Positions 8,507 to 17,759 of a stretch of 64,000 nt of DNA are shown piece after piece. This stretch comes from Bacteroidota bacterium (lineage in GTDB: Bacteria; Bacteroidota; Bacteroidia; Bacteroidales; Bacteroidaceae), in NCBI GenBank assembly GCA_023426145.1, contig JAFABG010000038.1:76503-140502 (forward strand), in the 5' to 3' direction. The notes under the pieces are model-generated. The model did not search any database. It was not told the DNA's origin and saw only the letters and a program-made list of their open reading frames with translations. Every line of letters begins with the position of its first letter. Position 1 is the first letter of the stretch. Made by a program: the position numbers and the translations under genes.

Positions 8507-9805
8507 ATGAATCTTTCTACTCTTTACCAGATTTTTCTGGAGTGCAAATTAATAACTACTGATAGTCGAAACTGCCCTGCAGGTTCACTGTTTTTTGCTT
8601 TAAAAGGTGAGTCTTTTAACGGAAACGCATTTGCTGAAAAAGCCTTATCGGCTGGTTGTGCCTACGCTATTATCGACGAGCCTCAGTGGATGATAGAAAA
8701 TGATCCACGATATATACTTGTTGACAACTGTTTGCAAGCGTTACAACAATTGGCCAACTATCATCGTCGCCAATTAGGGACAAAAATCATCGGGATCACC
8801 GGCACAAATGGTAAAACAACTACCAAAGAATTGATTTCAGCAGTACTATCACAAAGCCACCATGTTCTTTATACATTAGGCAATCTAAATAATCATATTG
8901 GTGTACCTTCCACTTTGCTTCGCCTAAAGCCTGAGCATGATCTTGCTGTCATTGAAATGGGTGCCAACCACCCTGGGGAAATCAAATTTCTTTGTTCCAT
9001 CGTTGAACCGGATTATGGTATCATAACTAATGTAGGCAAAGCTCATCTTGAAGGATTCGGTTCCTTCGAAGGTGTAATTCAAACCAAAGGAGAACTATAC
9101 GATTTCTTACGGTCTAAAGAAGCTTCAACAGTTTTCATTCATCACGACAATCCCTATTTGATGAATATTTCTAAGGGGTTGCATCTTATTTCTTACGGTA
9201 ATGAGGAGGATTTATATGTAAATGGAAGGATTATAGGCAATTCTCCCTACCTCACTTTTGAATGGAAAGAAGGTGTAAACGGAAAGAAACATCATGTTCA
9301 GACACAATTAATAGGAGAATATAATTTACCAAACGCATTAGCAGCTATCACTATTGGTCACTTCTTTGAAGTGGAAGACGAAAAAATCAACACTGCATTA
9401 ACCGAGTATACCCCACAGAACAATCGTTCTCAACTCAAAAAGACAGAAGACAACACGCTTATCATTGATGCTTATAATGCCAATCCAACTAGTATGATGG
9501 CGGCTTTAGAAAATTTCTGCAACATAGAAGCCTCACATAAAATGCTGATATTGGGAGACATGCGTGAATTAGGAACAGAGAGTGCTAACGAACATCAAAA
9601 GATCGTGAATTATATAAGCTCTTGTAATTTCGACAAGGTATGGCTAGTTGGAGAACAGTTTATTGCTGCGAAACACTCTTTCCAAACATTTCCCAATGTA
9701 CTAGAAGTCATCAAAGAATTAGAGACGAATAAACCCAAAGGATATACCATTTTAATCAAGGGATCCAATGGAATTAAACTCAGTTCAACTGTAGATTATT
9801 TATAA
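8507..9805 (+). CDS. murF: UDP-N-acetylmuramoyl-tripeptide--D-alanyl-D-alanine ligase
   Basis: 432 aa. MurF adds D-Ala-D-Ala to the UDP-MurNAc tripeptide, the last cytoplasmic step of the peptidoglycan precursor. The N-terminal domain has the Mur pattern TTDSRNCPAGSLFFALKG. The ATP P-loop is GITGTNGKTTTKE near residue 100, followed by GNLNNHIGVPSTLL, which is diagnostic for MurF, and AVIEMGANHPGEI. The C-terminal domain has DAYNANPTSM and LGDMRELG. It is a single gene here, away from the main mur cluster, and ends at a strong hairpin. Confidence 0.96.
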   Translation: MNLSTLYQIFLECKLITTDSRNCPAGSLFFALKGESFNGNAFAEKALSAGCAYAIIDEPQWMIENDPRYILVDNCLQALQQLANYHRRQLGTKIIGITGTNGKTTTKELISAVLSQSHHVLYTLGNLNNHIGVPSTLLRLKPEHDLAVIEMGANHPGEIKFLCSIVEPDYGIITNVGKAHLEGFGSFEGVIQTKGELYDFLRSKEASTVFIHHDNPYLMNISKGLHLISYGNEEDLYVNGRIIGNSPYLTFEWKEGVNGKKHHVQTQLIGEYNLPNALAAITIGHFFEVEDEKINTALTEYTPQNNRSQLKKTEDNTLIIDAYNANPTSMMAALENFCNIEASHKMLILGDMRELGTESANEHQKIVNYISSCNFDKVWLVGEQFIAAKHSFQTFPNVLEVIKELETNKPKGYTILIKGSNGIKLSSTVDYL

Positions 9806-9841
9806 AAGAGAAGCATGAATATTTATTCATGCTTCTCTTTT
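9804..9841. terminator. Bidirectional terminator between murF and the VanZ-like gene
   Basis: A perfect 17-bp stem (arms 9804-9820 and 9825-9841, core GAGAAGCATGAAT) with a 4-base loop and T runs on both sides. It serves two convergent genes and overlaps the last codons of the minus-strand gene. Confidence 0.9.
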
Positions 9842-10227
9842 TTTCTTACCATTCGTGGTCGAACAATATAATAGGCTACAAGGCTGGCCAGAGTAGCGCC
9901 TGTTGAGTTAGCAGCAAAATCCATCCAATCTCCCCCTCGATAACTCGTACAGTAAGCTTGCAGTAATTCAACACAGCCGCTAAAAAGCACGGGGCACAAG
10001 TAAGCACCTATCCAAGCATGCCACAACGGCACTTGATCATTTCGATGACCACGAAGGAACTCAAGCCACAACATGCCAGACATTCCAAAATACATACAGA
10101 TATGAACCAGCTTATCAAAGTTGGATATTTCATTTAAGGCCGTATTGGGTGGCTTAAAGAAGGATAGATAGATCACTGTTAAAATGATCAGCAGTGATAT
10201 ACGGTATTTCTTAATATGAGATAGCAT
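9823..10227 (-). CDS. VanZ-like small membrane protein
   Basis: 134 aa with about four hydrophobic segments. The pattern FDKLVHICMYFGMSGMLWLEF followed by GCVELLQAY and GDWMDFAANSTGATLA is that of the VanZ-like family (PF04892), small inner-membrane proteins named after the teicoplanin-resistance accessory gene; their role in Bacteroides is not known. The charged tail RKKEKHE is encoded inside the shared terminator hairpin. There is nothing else to link it to glycopeptide resistance. Confidence 0.8.
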   Translation of the reverse strand: MLSHIKKYRISLLIILTVIYLSFFKPPNTALNEISNFDKLVHICMYFGMSGMLWLEFLRGHRNDQVPLWHAWIGAYLCPVLFSGCVELLQAYCTSYRGGDWMDFAANSTGATLASLVAYYIVRPRMVRKKEKHE

Positions 10228-10253
10228 ATTTAAATTAAATTACGATTTTGGCA

Positions 10254-10261
10254 CAAATATA
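10254..10261 (-). promoter_or_regulatory. -7 promoter box for the VanZ-like gene
   Basis: Minus strand TATATTTG, 27 bases before the start codon. It is only 12 bases from the divergent box at 10274, so the two promoters face away from each other and their -33 regions overlap. Confidence 0.55.
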
Positions 10262-10273
10262 ACGATCATTTTC

Positions 10274-10281
10274 TATATTTG
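10274..10281 (+). promoter_or_regulatory. -7 promoter box for the sodium symporter gene
   Basis: TATATTTG, an exact TAnnTTTG match, 49 bases before the ATG at 10331. Confidence 0.55.
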
Positions 10282-10330
10282 CATTTCAATTGGTTTATTT
10301 TATAACGATTTGTTATATTAGATAGAATTT

Positions 10331-11695
10331 ATGGTAAAAAACGACAGAGCAAACTTCGGAAGTAAACTAGGAGTTATACTTGCATCCGCAGGTTCGGCAG
10401 TAGGACTTGGAAATATTTGGAGATTTCCTTATGAAACAGGAAACCATGGTGGCGCAGCTTTTATTTTTATCTACTTAGGCTGTGTTCTTTTGCTAGGTCT
10501 CCCCATTATGATAGCCGAGTTTTTGATTGGACGACATTCAAGAGCTAACACAGCCGGGGCCTATCAAAAGCTAGCTCCTGGGACTCATTGGCGATGGGTA
10601 GGGAGAATGGGCGTATTAACTGGCTTTTTGATTCTTAGTTATTACTCTGTAGTTGCTGGATGGACGTTAGAATATGTATTTGATGCAGCAACAAATAGTT
10701 TCTCCGGAAAAACTCCTTCGGAGTTTATATCCTCTTTTGAAACGTTTTCCAGTAATCCTTGGCGACCAGTTATCTGGCTAATTCTATTTCTACTTACTAC
10801 TCACTACATCATTGTGAAAGGGGTTGAGAAAGGCATCGAGAAATCCTCTAAGATAATGATGCCTACTCTATTCATCATAATCTTAGTCCTTGTAATATGT
10901 TCAGTGAGCCTACCCGGAGCAACAGCCGGCATCGAATTTCTTCTGAAACCCGATTTTAGTAAGGTAGACGGAAGTGTGTTTCTCAGTGCTATGGGGCAAG
11001 CCTTCTTCTCTCTAAGCCTAGGAATGGGATGCCTTTGCACTTATGCTTCCTATTTCAATAAAGAGACCAATCTGACTAGAACAGCACTTAGTGTTGGAAT
11101 TATAGATACCTTTGTAGCCATATTAGCTGGATTCATCATCTTCCCAGCTGCATTTTCAGTAGGGATACAGCCTGATGCAGGACCAAGTCTTATCTTCATT
11201 ACCCTGCCAAACGTTTTTCAACAAGCATTTAGTGGAGTACCCATATTGGCTTACATCTTTTCAGTCATGTTCTATATATTGCTTGCCATGGCCGCCCTCA
11301 CATCCACCATTTCTTTGCATGAAGTTGTCACAGCCTACCTACACGAAGAGTTCAACTTTACACGCGGAAAAGCAGCAAAGCTAGTTACAGGAGGATGTAT
11401 ATTTTTTGGAATTTTGTGTTCATTATCACTGGGAGTCATGAAGGGCATTACTCTATTTGGGCTAGGGCTATTCGACCTTTTTGATTTCGTGACTGCAAAA
11501 ATAATGCTCACGTTAGGAGGTATGTGTATCTCTATCTTCACCGGATGGTATCTGGATAAAAAGATTGTTTGGTCGGAAATTACCAATGATGGTACTTTAA
11601 AAATACCGGTATACAAATTAATCATCTTTATATTAAAATACATCGCACCAGTCGCCATTTCTTTGATCTTCATTAATGAATTGGGGATAATATAA
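10331..11695 (+). CDS. Sodium-dependent amino-acid symporter, NSS/SNF (LeuT) family
   Basis: 454 aa with about eleven membrane segments, the shorter form seen in bacterial NSS proteins such as MhsT. The first helix carries the family signature GSAVGLGNIWRFPYETGNHGGAAF, whose unwound GLGNIWRFP region forms the sodium and substrate sites. Helix 6 contains FFSLSLGMGCLCTYASYF. These carriers move amino acids with sodium; the actual substrate cannot be read from the sequence. The next gene starts 5 bases after the stop, so the two are probably co-transcribed although their functions seem unrelated. Confidence 0.93.
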   Translation: MVKNDRANFGSKLGVILASAGSAVGLGNIWRFPYETGNHGGAAFIFIYLGCVLLLGLPIMIAEFLIGRHSRANTAGAYQKLAPGTHWRWVGRMGVLTGFLILSYYSVVAGWTLEYVFDAATNSFSGKTPSEFISSFETFSSNPWRPVIWLILFLLTTHYIIVKGVEKGIEKSSKIMMPTLFIIILVLVICSVSLPGATAGIEFLLKPDFSKVDGSVFLSAMGQAFFSLSLGMGCLCTYASYFNKETNLTRTALSVGIIDTFVAILAGFIIFPAAFSVGIQPDAGPSLIFITLPNVFQQAFSGVPILAYIFSVMFYILLAMAALTSTISLHEVVTAYLHEEFNFTRGKAAKLVTGGCIFFGILCSLSLGVMKGITLFGLGLFDLFDFVTAKIMLTLGGMCISIFTGWYLDKKIVWSEITNDGTLKIPVYKLIIFILKYIAPVAISLIFINELGII

Positions 11696-11700
11696 CGACA

Positions 11701-12621
11701 ATGTGGAAAGACTTTTTTTATTTTACTAAAACCCAACGACAAGGAATTATCGTCCTTGTCGTTTTTATTATAGGAGTTTATACAGTTCCTTATATCCTAG
11801 AAATCTTTGCACAGCACAAAACGATTAATGCTGCAGAGCAGAAAAAGTTGATAAAAGAATATGCTGAATTTACCTCCTCCATCCGTCAAGCCGAAACCAA
11901 CCGTACATATCCTTACCGCTATTCAGCTACGACTTATCCAAAGCGAGCAATCAAACTGGCTATATTTAATCCAAATACAGCAGACTCAATCACATTCCTT
12001 AGCCTTGGGCTTCCCCCATGGATGGCAAAGAATATTTTACGCTATAGAAGGAAGCAAGGCCAATTTCGTACAGCCGAAGATTTTAGAAAGATTTATGGGC
12101 TCACCGAAGAACAATACCAAACGCTGCTACCCTACATCCAGATTCCCAAAGAAACGATCCTTAAAGACACGACCCGGCTCTTTACCAGTCAGCCCACAAC
12201 GAAACGAGATACCCTAATCAAGTATCAGCTAGGAACCATCGTCAGCCTCAACCAAGCAGACACAACTGAACTAAAAAAGATTCCAGGCATAGGAAGCGGA
12301 ATTGCTAAAATGATCGTAAGGCGCAGAAATGAGTTGGGCGGTTTCTATAAGATAGAGCAACTCAAGGAGATCAGATTGAGGGTGGAGAGGCTTCGCCAAT
12401 GGTTTGCTATTGATCCCCGCCTGATTCATCGCATCAATATAAACAAAGCTAGCATTGAACGCATCATGCATCATCCATATATCAATTACTATCAGGCGAA
12501 AGTTATCGTAGAGTACAGAAAGAAAAAAGGAATGATTAAAGACCTGAGGCAATTGGTACTATATGATGAATTTAGTAAAGAAGACTTTGAACGCATCACA
12601 CCTTACATCTGCTACGAATAA
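11701..12621 (+). CDS. ComEA-like helix-hairpin-helix protein
   Basis: 306 aa. A short N-terminus, one membrane segment (about residues 15-35), then three helix-hairpin-helix repeats: FNPNTADSITFLSLGLP, LNQADTTELKKIPGIGSGIAKMIVRRR (the clearest), and ININKASIERIMHHPYINYYQAKVIVEYRKKKG. This is the ComEA-type DNA-binding fold (HHH_3), here repeated. ComEA binds incoming DNA in transformation, but Bacteroides homologues are widespread and have no proven role. The protein would present the repeats outside the inner membrane. It is probably translated from the symporter transcript. Confidence 0.85.
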   Translation: MWKDFFYFTKTQRQGIIVLVVFIIGVYTVPYILEIFAQHKTINAAEQKKLIKEYAEFTSSIRQAETNRTYPYRYSATTYPKRAIKLAIFNPNTADSITFLSLGLPPWMAKNILRYRRKQGQFRTAEDFRKIYGLTEEQYQTLLPYIQIPKETILKDTTRLFTSQPTTKRDTLIKYQLGTIVSLNQADTTELKKIPGIGSGIAKMIVRRRNELGGFYKIEQLKEIRLRVERLRQWFAIDPRLIHRININKASIERIMHHPYINYYQAKVIVEYRKKKGMIKDLRQLVLYDEFSKEDFERITPYICYE

Positions 12622-12808
12622 ATTCCTCTCTATAAGAAAGATGCATTCCTATCACACTAGACAAGAATGCATCACACACAAACAAAACAAACACTCTACT
12701 GACATCTTCGCAGACTTACGTAGAGAAGCGAGTGTAAAGATAGAGTTTATTAGCTAAACCGCCTAAACTTCTCGCCATTTAGTTTCTTTTTTGTGAATAA
12801 TGGATTGT
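12622..12808. other. Convergent intergenic region
   Basis: Separates two convergent genes. It holds an inverted repeat, GATGCATTC (12640-12648) and GAATGCATC (12665-12673), with a 16-base loop and no T run, so its use as a terminator is unclear. I see no gene here. Confidence 0.4.
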
Positions 12809-13468
12809 CTATAAATCCTTATTAATCGTACCGTCGAGCATATAAATCGTTCTATCTGTAATGCTAGCCAGCCCTTCATCGTGGGTTACTATCACAAAAG
12901 TTTGCCCCAATTCTTTCCTTAAATCAAAAAATAATTGATGCAATTCTTCTTTATTATGTGTGTCTAAGCTTCCCGAAGGTTCATCTGCCAGAATCACTGC
13001 CGGACGATTGATCAATGCACGCGCCACCGCTACACGCTGTTTTTCTCCTCCCGACAATTCATTCGGTTTGTGCGAAGCACGTTCTGTAAGTCCCATGAAA
13101 GCTAAAGTTTCAAGCGCTCGTGTAGTCGCATCTTTAGAAGAGGCCCCGGCTATTAATGCCGGAATCATTACATTCTCAAGTGCAGTGAATTCGGGCAGCA
13201 ACTGATGAAATTGAAACACAAAACCAATGTTCTTGTTTCTGAAAGCCGATAATTCCTTCTCTTTCATTCGGCTTACCAGCGTTCCGTCAATCACCACTGT
13301 CCCTGCATTCGGTTCATCAAGCGTTCCCATAATCTGCAATAAGGTCGTTTTCCCAGCCCCACTGGGTCCTACAATACTAACGATTTCTCCTTTATTTATC
13401 TCCAGATCAATGCCTTTAAGCACTTGTAACGAACCAAAATTCTTGGTTATTCCTTCTAACTTTATCAT
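12809..13468 (-). CDS. LolD-like ABC transporter ATP-binding protein
   Basis: 219 aa, the usual length of the MacB/LolD ATPase class. Walker [12 protein letters not shown]-loop in [17 protein letters not shown] (a LolD-type sequence), signature [15 protein letters not shown], Walker [10 protein letters not shown] and the H-loop VTHD are all intact. These ATPases drive lipoprotein release from the inner membrane or related MacB-type export. No permease gene is adjacent; in Bacteroides the LolC/E-like permeases are usually elsewhere. It is the last gene of a three-gene unit, 11 bases after the E1-like gene. Confidence 0.88.
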   Translation of the reverse strand: MIKLEGITKNFGSLQVLKGIDLEINKGEIVSIVGPSGAGKTTLLQIMGTLDEPNAGTVVIDGTLVSRMKEKELSAFRNKNIGFVFQFHQLLPEFTALENVMIPALIAGASSKDATTRALETLAFMGLTERASHKPNELSGGEKQRVAVARALINRPAVILADEPSGSLDTHNKEELHQLFFDLRKELGQTFVIVTHDEGLASITDRTIYMLDGTINKDL

Positions 13469-13479
13469 AAATAAACCGA

Positions 13480-14193
13480 TTAAATACGTTTAATGACATA
13501 CTCAGCCAAATAACAACCGAAGACAGCTGGCATATAGCTAACCGTTCCGCAAGTCGATTTCTTATTCCTCTCTGTTTCAGTCAGCAGCACTGCTTTTGAA
13601 TCAGCTTGCTCAGTGCTGAACACCACAGGATGCTTCCGCTTCACTCCCATTTTTTGCAGACGTTTGCGCACAGCCTTACTCAATCCACAATGATACGTAT
13701 CCCAAAGATCAGCAAAACGAACCTGAGTAATATCACTTTTTGCACCTGCTCCCATACTGGAAACTATTTTAATGCGACGCTTCATCGCTTCATAAATCAG
13801 AAAACATTTGGGGCTAATTGTATCAATAGCATCGACTATAAAATCATAGTGAGCAGCATCCAATAATTCCGGAATATTCTCGTCTTTCAAATATAGAGGT
13901 AAGACTGCCAGTTGAATACTAGGGTTGATGTCTCTATAGCGAGCAGCCAATACTTCGGCTTTTTCCATACCCAAAGTTGAATGCATAGCAGGAAGTTGAC
14001 GATTCATATTGGTAGGTTGCACTGTATCCGCATCCACTATTGTCATTTGCCCTACTCCTGCACGGCATAGCATTTCGGCGGCATAAGCCCCTACTCCACC
14101 TAGTCCAACTATCAACACATGCGAAGCCCTAATGCGCTTCATTTTATCTTCTCCTAACAGGAGTTCCGTACGTTGTTGCCAATTATCTTCCAT
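13480..14193 (-). CDS. tcdA: tRNA threonylcarbamoyladenosine dehydratase (TcdA/CsdL, ThiF-like E1 fold)
   Basis: 237 aa. The enzyme uses ATP to cyclise the t6A base at position 37 of ANN-decoding tRNAs. The N-terminus [31 protein letters not shown] holds the nucleotide-binding GxGxxG, followed by [23 protein letters not shown] and DAIDTISPK. The C-terminal [14 protein letters not shown] is conserved in TcdA and separates it from ThiF and MoeB, which carry zinc-binding CxxC pairs. The start codon overlaps the stop of the antiporter gene by one base (TGATG), so translation is likely coupled. Confidence 0.88.
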   Translation of the reverse strand: MEDNWQQRTELLLGEDKMKRIRASHVLIVGLGGVGAYAAEMLCRAGVGQMTIVDADTVQPTNMNRQLPAMHSTLGMEKAEVLAARYRDINPSIQLAVLPLYLKDENIPELLDAAHYDFIVDAIDTISPKCFLIYEAMKRRIKIVSSMGAGAKSDITQVRFADLWDTYHCGLSKAVRKRLQKMGVKRKHPVVFSTEQADSKAVLLTETERNKKSTCGTVSYMPAVFGCYLAEYVIKRI

Positions 14194-16328
14194 CAGTTTT
14201 TCTTAAACCATTTATAAAACCATTTACCCACCTTTTCATAATGTTGTGATTCATTGTGTCCTTGTGGGTCAGAGAAGGACACAATATCAACCGGTTCGCC
14301 ACACTGATCGGGATAAAGAACAATCAGGCTGCTATTTGAAAAATACCTTCCAAGTTGTGCCGGCAAGCGTTCAAATGAAGGATCATAAGAGATAGATCCA
14401 CGGCGTGCCGATATAACAACGAACAAATGATCGTAGTTCACTTGCCCGGTTAATATTAAAAGATCGTCCCACTCATCAAGGAGAGAAAACTCCGTAGGAG
14501 TAGCACTAAACTTTTTCTTCACTAATTGTTGCAAGTACCCCAATGTACGCTCATTGGAAAAAAAATGTACTCGACAGCCAAGTTCACTACCCATCCGGCA
14601 CAAATGCTGCACCCATTTCACAAAACCGGTTTCGTACTCTGCTTTTGGGGGAACCGCCACATTTATACGGCGAAGCGTATTGACCGGCATGAGGAACTTA
14701 GCAATAATGACTTCTCGATGTGAACCTTTTAGTAGACTTTCAGCCATTTTACCAAAAAAGGTATCTACAATATTGGCTTTCCTATGCAGTCCGATCACCA
14801 CATCCGTTGCTTCATATTCCTTTATCGTATGAATGATTCCTGAAGCAATATTCAAATCATAGCGACTCACCATCGTCACCGGGACATCAGCTGCTGCTGC
14901 AATCATAGCAGCTTTCTCTAAGCAACGCTTGCCTTGCAGATCACTATTTCCAGAGTCGTTATTGTCGTTTATCACATTCAGAGCGATCATTCGATTTTTC
15001 AATTTAGCATCTTTAATTACTAAAGCCAGATTAACTAAATCTTCTATTGTATCCTGATTGGCTATTGGAATCAGTATTTTTTCCACAGCTTCCTTGGCAT
15101 CATTATCAGTATGATCCACGGCTTCGCTCAGTGCAAAGCGTCTTGCAGAACGCTCCGTAACCAATGAACTAATAATGCAAGTAAACAATATCATAACCAC
15201 TGTACCGTTAAGCACATCATCATTCAATAAGCGCTCTCCGTTTTCCATGATGATGTTATGTCCAATCAACACTGCTGCCAGAGTAGCTGCTGCTTGAGCA
15301 TTACTCAATCCAAAAATCATTCTTCGTTCATTCGCTTTCATCCGATACATTTTCTGCGTGATCCAAGCAGCCAACCATTTACTAAAGGTTGCCACTATCG
15401 TCATCAGTATAGCTACTTTTAAGGCTTCCCCACCAGTCATCAGACTCTTCACATTAATAATCATGCCGACACCGATCAAGAAATAAGGGATGAACAAGGC
15501 ATTTCCTACGAATTCGAGCCGGTTCATCAAAGGGGATACATGTGGAATCAACCGGTTCAAAACTAATCCAGCTAAGAATGCACCGAGGATGCCTTCCATA
15601 CCAACAAATTCCATCAGACCACCTCCTAGAAACACCATAGCCAAAACGAAAACAAATTGCATCACGCTATCATCATACTTCCGAAAAAACCAACGGCCAA
15701 TGCGTGGGAAGAAGTAGATAATTAGGAAGCCCAAAAAAGCAACTTTAGCTACAAGGATAGCCCAGAATAACTCATCATCGGTGCCTTTAAACATGCCGCC
15801 AATCACAGCAAGAACGATCAAAGCAAGAGTCACTGTCACGGCCGTCCCACCAATAGTAATATTAACACTACGCAAACGAGACAAACCATACCGACTTATA
15901 ATCGGATAAGCAATTAATGTGTGAGAAGCATACATACTAGCCAACAATACGGCTGTAAGAAAACCATAGCCAAGCAGTTCCATACTGCTCCACACACCAA
16001 GGACCATAGGGATAACGAATGTCAACCCTCCAAAAGCCAGACTCTTCACTCGATTCTTCTTGAAATCTTCCATGTCCATTTCAAGTCCGGCAAGGAACAT
16101 GATATAATACAGACCTACTTTACCAAACAATTCAAAGCTACTGTCGCGATCGAGTAAATGAAGACCATGCTCTCCGATTAACACACCTGCCAAAATCATA
16201 CCGATAATATGAGGGATGTGCAAACGTCCTAAAATTATTGGTGCAAAAAGAATGATGATAAGTACCAAAAAGAACACCCATGTGGGGTCAGTAATAGGAA
16301 GCGCCAAATTAAAATCGAGCATGTTCAT
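14193..16328 (-). CDS. CPA2-family cation/proton antiporter with C-terminal universal-stress domains
   Basis: 711 aa from ATG 16326-16328; the frame runs upstream to 16376, but the Met at 16328 (or 16322) fits better because residues 1-16 of the longer form are not hydrophobic-helix sequence and a promoter-like TTCCTTTG lies at about 16358. About twelve membrane helices form a Na_H_exchanger domain (PF00999) with GLYYIMFLAGLEMDMEDF and GAFLAGLVLNRLIPH. The last 300 residues hold two universal-stress-like (Usp) domains, with FLMPVNTLRRINVAVPP between them. It exchanges Na+ or K+ for protons; the ion is unknown. It leads a three-gene minus-strand unit. Confidence 0.88.
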   Translation of the reverse strand: MNMLDFNLALPITDPTWVFFLVLIIILFAPIILGRLHIPHIIGMILAGVLIGEHGLHLLDRDSSFELFGKVGLYYIMFLAGLEMDMEDFKKNRVKSLAFGGLTFVIPMVLGVWSSMELLGYGFLTAVLLASMYASHTLIAYPIISRYGLSRLRSVNITIGGTAVTVTLALIVLAVIGGMFKGTDDELFWAILVAKVAFLGFLIIYFFPRIGRWFFRKYDDSVMQFVFVLAMVFLGGGLMEFVGMEGILGAFLAGLVLNRLIPHVSPLMNRLEFVGNALFIPYFLIGVGMIINVKSLMTGGEALKVAILMTIVATFSKWLAAWITQKMYRMKANERRMIFGLSNAQAAATLAAVLIGHNIIMENGERLLNDDVLNGTVVMILFTCIISSLVTERSARRFALSEAVDHTDNDAKEAVEKILIPIANQDTIEDLVNLALVIKDAKLKNRMIALNVINDNNDSGNSDLQGKRCLEKAAMIAAAADVPVTMVSRYDLNIASGIIHTIKEYEATDVVIGLHRKANIVDTFFGKMAESLLKGSHREVIIAKFLMPVNTLRRINVAVPPKAEYETGFVKWVQHLCRMGSELGCRVHFFSNERTLGYLQQLVKKKFSATPTEFSLLDEWDDLLILTGQVNYDHLFVVISARRGSISYDPSFERLPAQLGRYFSNSSLIVLYPDQCGEPVDIVSFSDPQGHNESQHYEKVGKWFYKWFKKN

Positions 16329-16783
16329 AAGTCCCTGTTTTAGGATTACCGTGCAAAGGAACGAAAAAGTTCGCATACAAACAACGAATACGTAAATGAT
16401 TGGAACAAGAGATCATTAAAACATTTCAACCTATTTCCTCCCCACAACTATTAGATTTCTTTTGAAGATTCTATGGTTCCATTTTGAGCAAAAAAAAAAA
16501 TCAAATTCAGTGCTATAGGAAACAAGAATATAGATCACTCCAAGAAGAAGAGTTTTCACATCCTCCACTGCATACTAATAGCCATTGAAAAAGCTTACAC
16601 TTTTTTGCTGTAAATCATTAGCACTGTATTATTTCCTTATTTTTAACTATAAAGAAGCCTTTTAAAATTATCTTTCAACTATATTTGTTCAATATTACAA
16701 GATAAACAAATAAGACTTTTATGCAAATTGAGTTGCCTTAGTTACCATATTTATCAAGATATTATTAAATAAACCCTGTTATT
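16329..16783. other. AT-rich intergenic region between divergent genes
   Basis: About 450 bases with no convincing gene on either strand. It contains an 11-base A run near 16490 and a TATATTTG -7 box at 16680-16687 that probably serves the small secreted protein at 16784. Confidence 0.5.
16680..16687 (+). promoter_or_regulatory. -7 promoter box upstream of the small secreted protein
   Basis: TATATTTG, an exact TAnnTTTG match, 96 bases before the ATG at 16784. Confidence 0.4.
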
Positions 16784-17302
16784 ATGAGAACGATATACTT
16801 ATTAATTGCTTTTTTCATCTGTAGCTCACCCGTAATTGGCCAAACAAAACCAATCATTGAAGATAAAAAAGCCAATAATAATACTTATAATCTTTTTTAT
16901 CATTTTGGTAAAATAGCCATTACAAATAAGATCGAGCCATTGAATGCAGGAGCAAATCCTTTAGATTGGGAAGATTTTTATCGTATTGATATAGATGACC
17001 TAAAGAACCTAGCCCAATACATTAAACCTTACATCGGTCCTTATCTAAAAAACTACCAACTTGAGAAATATGATAATTTGGAAACATCAATATTGTTTGA
17101 TTTACATGGAAATGTGAACGGTTGTAGTTTTACATATCCATCTAAAATAAATATCCCCATCACAGTGATTGAACAAATCGAAACGTCGCTAAAAACAAAT
17201 GGGAAAGTGAAAATAACTCCTATTGGTCCTCCTAGAAACGATATGTACAATGTCTCAACTTCATTATTTGTAAGTTTAAAGAAACTTCAAACACAATTCT
17301 AG
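16784..17302 (+). CDS. Small secreted protein of unknown function
   Basis: 172 aa. A signal peptide ends at VIGQ (about residue 20), so the mature protein of about 150 residues is exported. It has no lipobox and no membrane segment after the signal. The centre contains LDLxG-like segment ILFDLHGNVNGCSFTYPSKINIP, followed by ITVIEQIETSLKTNGKVKITP, which looks like a small alpha/beta domain. I do not recognise the family with confidence. The stretch after its stop codon is a decayed copy of its last 50 or so codons, so the gene belongs to a local family that has been duplicated. Confidence 0.7.
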   Translation: MRTIYLLIAFFICSSPVIGQTKPIIEDKKANNNTYNLFYHFGKIAITNKIEPLNAGANPLDWEDFYRIDIDDLKNLAQYIKPYIGPYLKNYQLEKYDNLETSILFDLHGNVNGCSFTYPSKINIPITVIEQIETSLKTNGKVKITPIGPPRNDMYNVSTSLFVSLKKLQTQF

Positions 17303-17343
17303 CTTCCCATCGGCTTTCAAGGATAGTGGCACGTATATCTTAT

Positions 17344-17500
17344 AGGTTTACATATCCATCAAAATAAATATTCCCCTCACAGCGATTGAACAAATCGAAA
17401 CGTCGCTTAAAGCAAATGGAAAAGTGGAAATAGCTCCCATTAGCCTTCCTAGAAACGCGATATCTACTATGTCTCAACTTCCGTATTTGTGAATTTAAAG
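17344..17500 (+). pseudogene. Decayed partial copy of the 16784 gene
   Basis: This stretch closely matches 17127-17281 inside the preceding gene, offset by about 218 bases. Read in the matching frame it gives INIPLTAIEQIETSLKANGK against INIPITVIEQIETSLKTNGK. A one-base deletion near 17360 and an insertion near 17460 break the frame, there is no start codon, and a stop follows LPYL. The substitutions are partly at third positions, which suggests it was once a coding paralogue rather than a recent copy error. Confidence 0.85.
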
Positions 17501-17759
17501 GCCCTATAGACCCAATGCATTGGACATATAGCTCTAGCGAGTTGGATATATAGATGCTGCGTCTTGTATATATAGATCCAACAATTCAAATAATGGATAC
17601 CCTTCCATAGCACTAAGTAGATAGATAGGTCTATTAATAATTCTTCCAGCAAAATGCGGTTTATATGGCAAAATGTTATAAATTTGCAGCCAAATTTAGT
17701 CTATTCGACAGAACTGAATAGATAAATTAAGTATTCAATAATTTAACAAAAGAAAGAAA
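17501..17759. other. AT-rich region with inverted repeats before asd
   Basis: Holds the 12-base palindrome CCAATGCATTGG (near 17512) and an inverted repeat GTTGGAT (17541-17547) with ATCCAAC (17576-17582). No gene is seen. The asd promoter lies at its right end. Confidence 0.4.
17679..17686 (+). promoter_or_regulatory. -7 promoter box for asd
   Basis: TAAATTTG, an exact TAnnTTTG match, 74 bases before the asd ATG. Confidence 0.5.

Noticed and set aside
12640..12673. Inverted repeat GATGCATTC/GAATGCATC as a terminator
   Set aside because: The stem is 9 bp with a 16-base loop and no T run, too weak to call a terminator with confidence.
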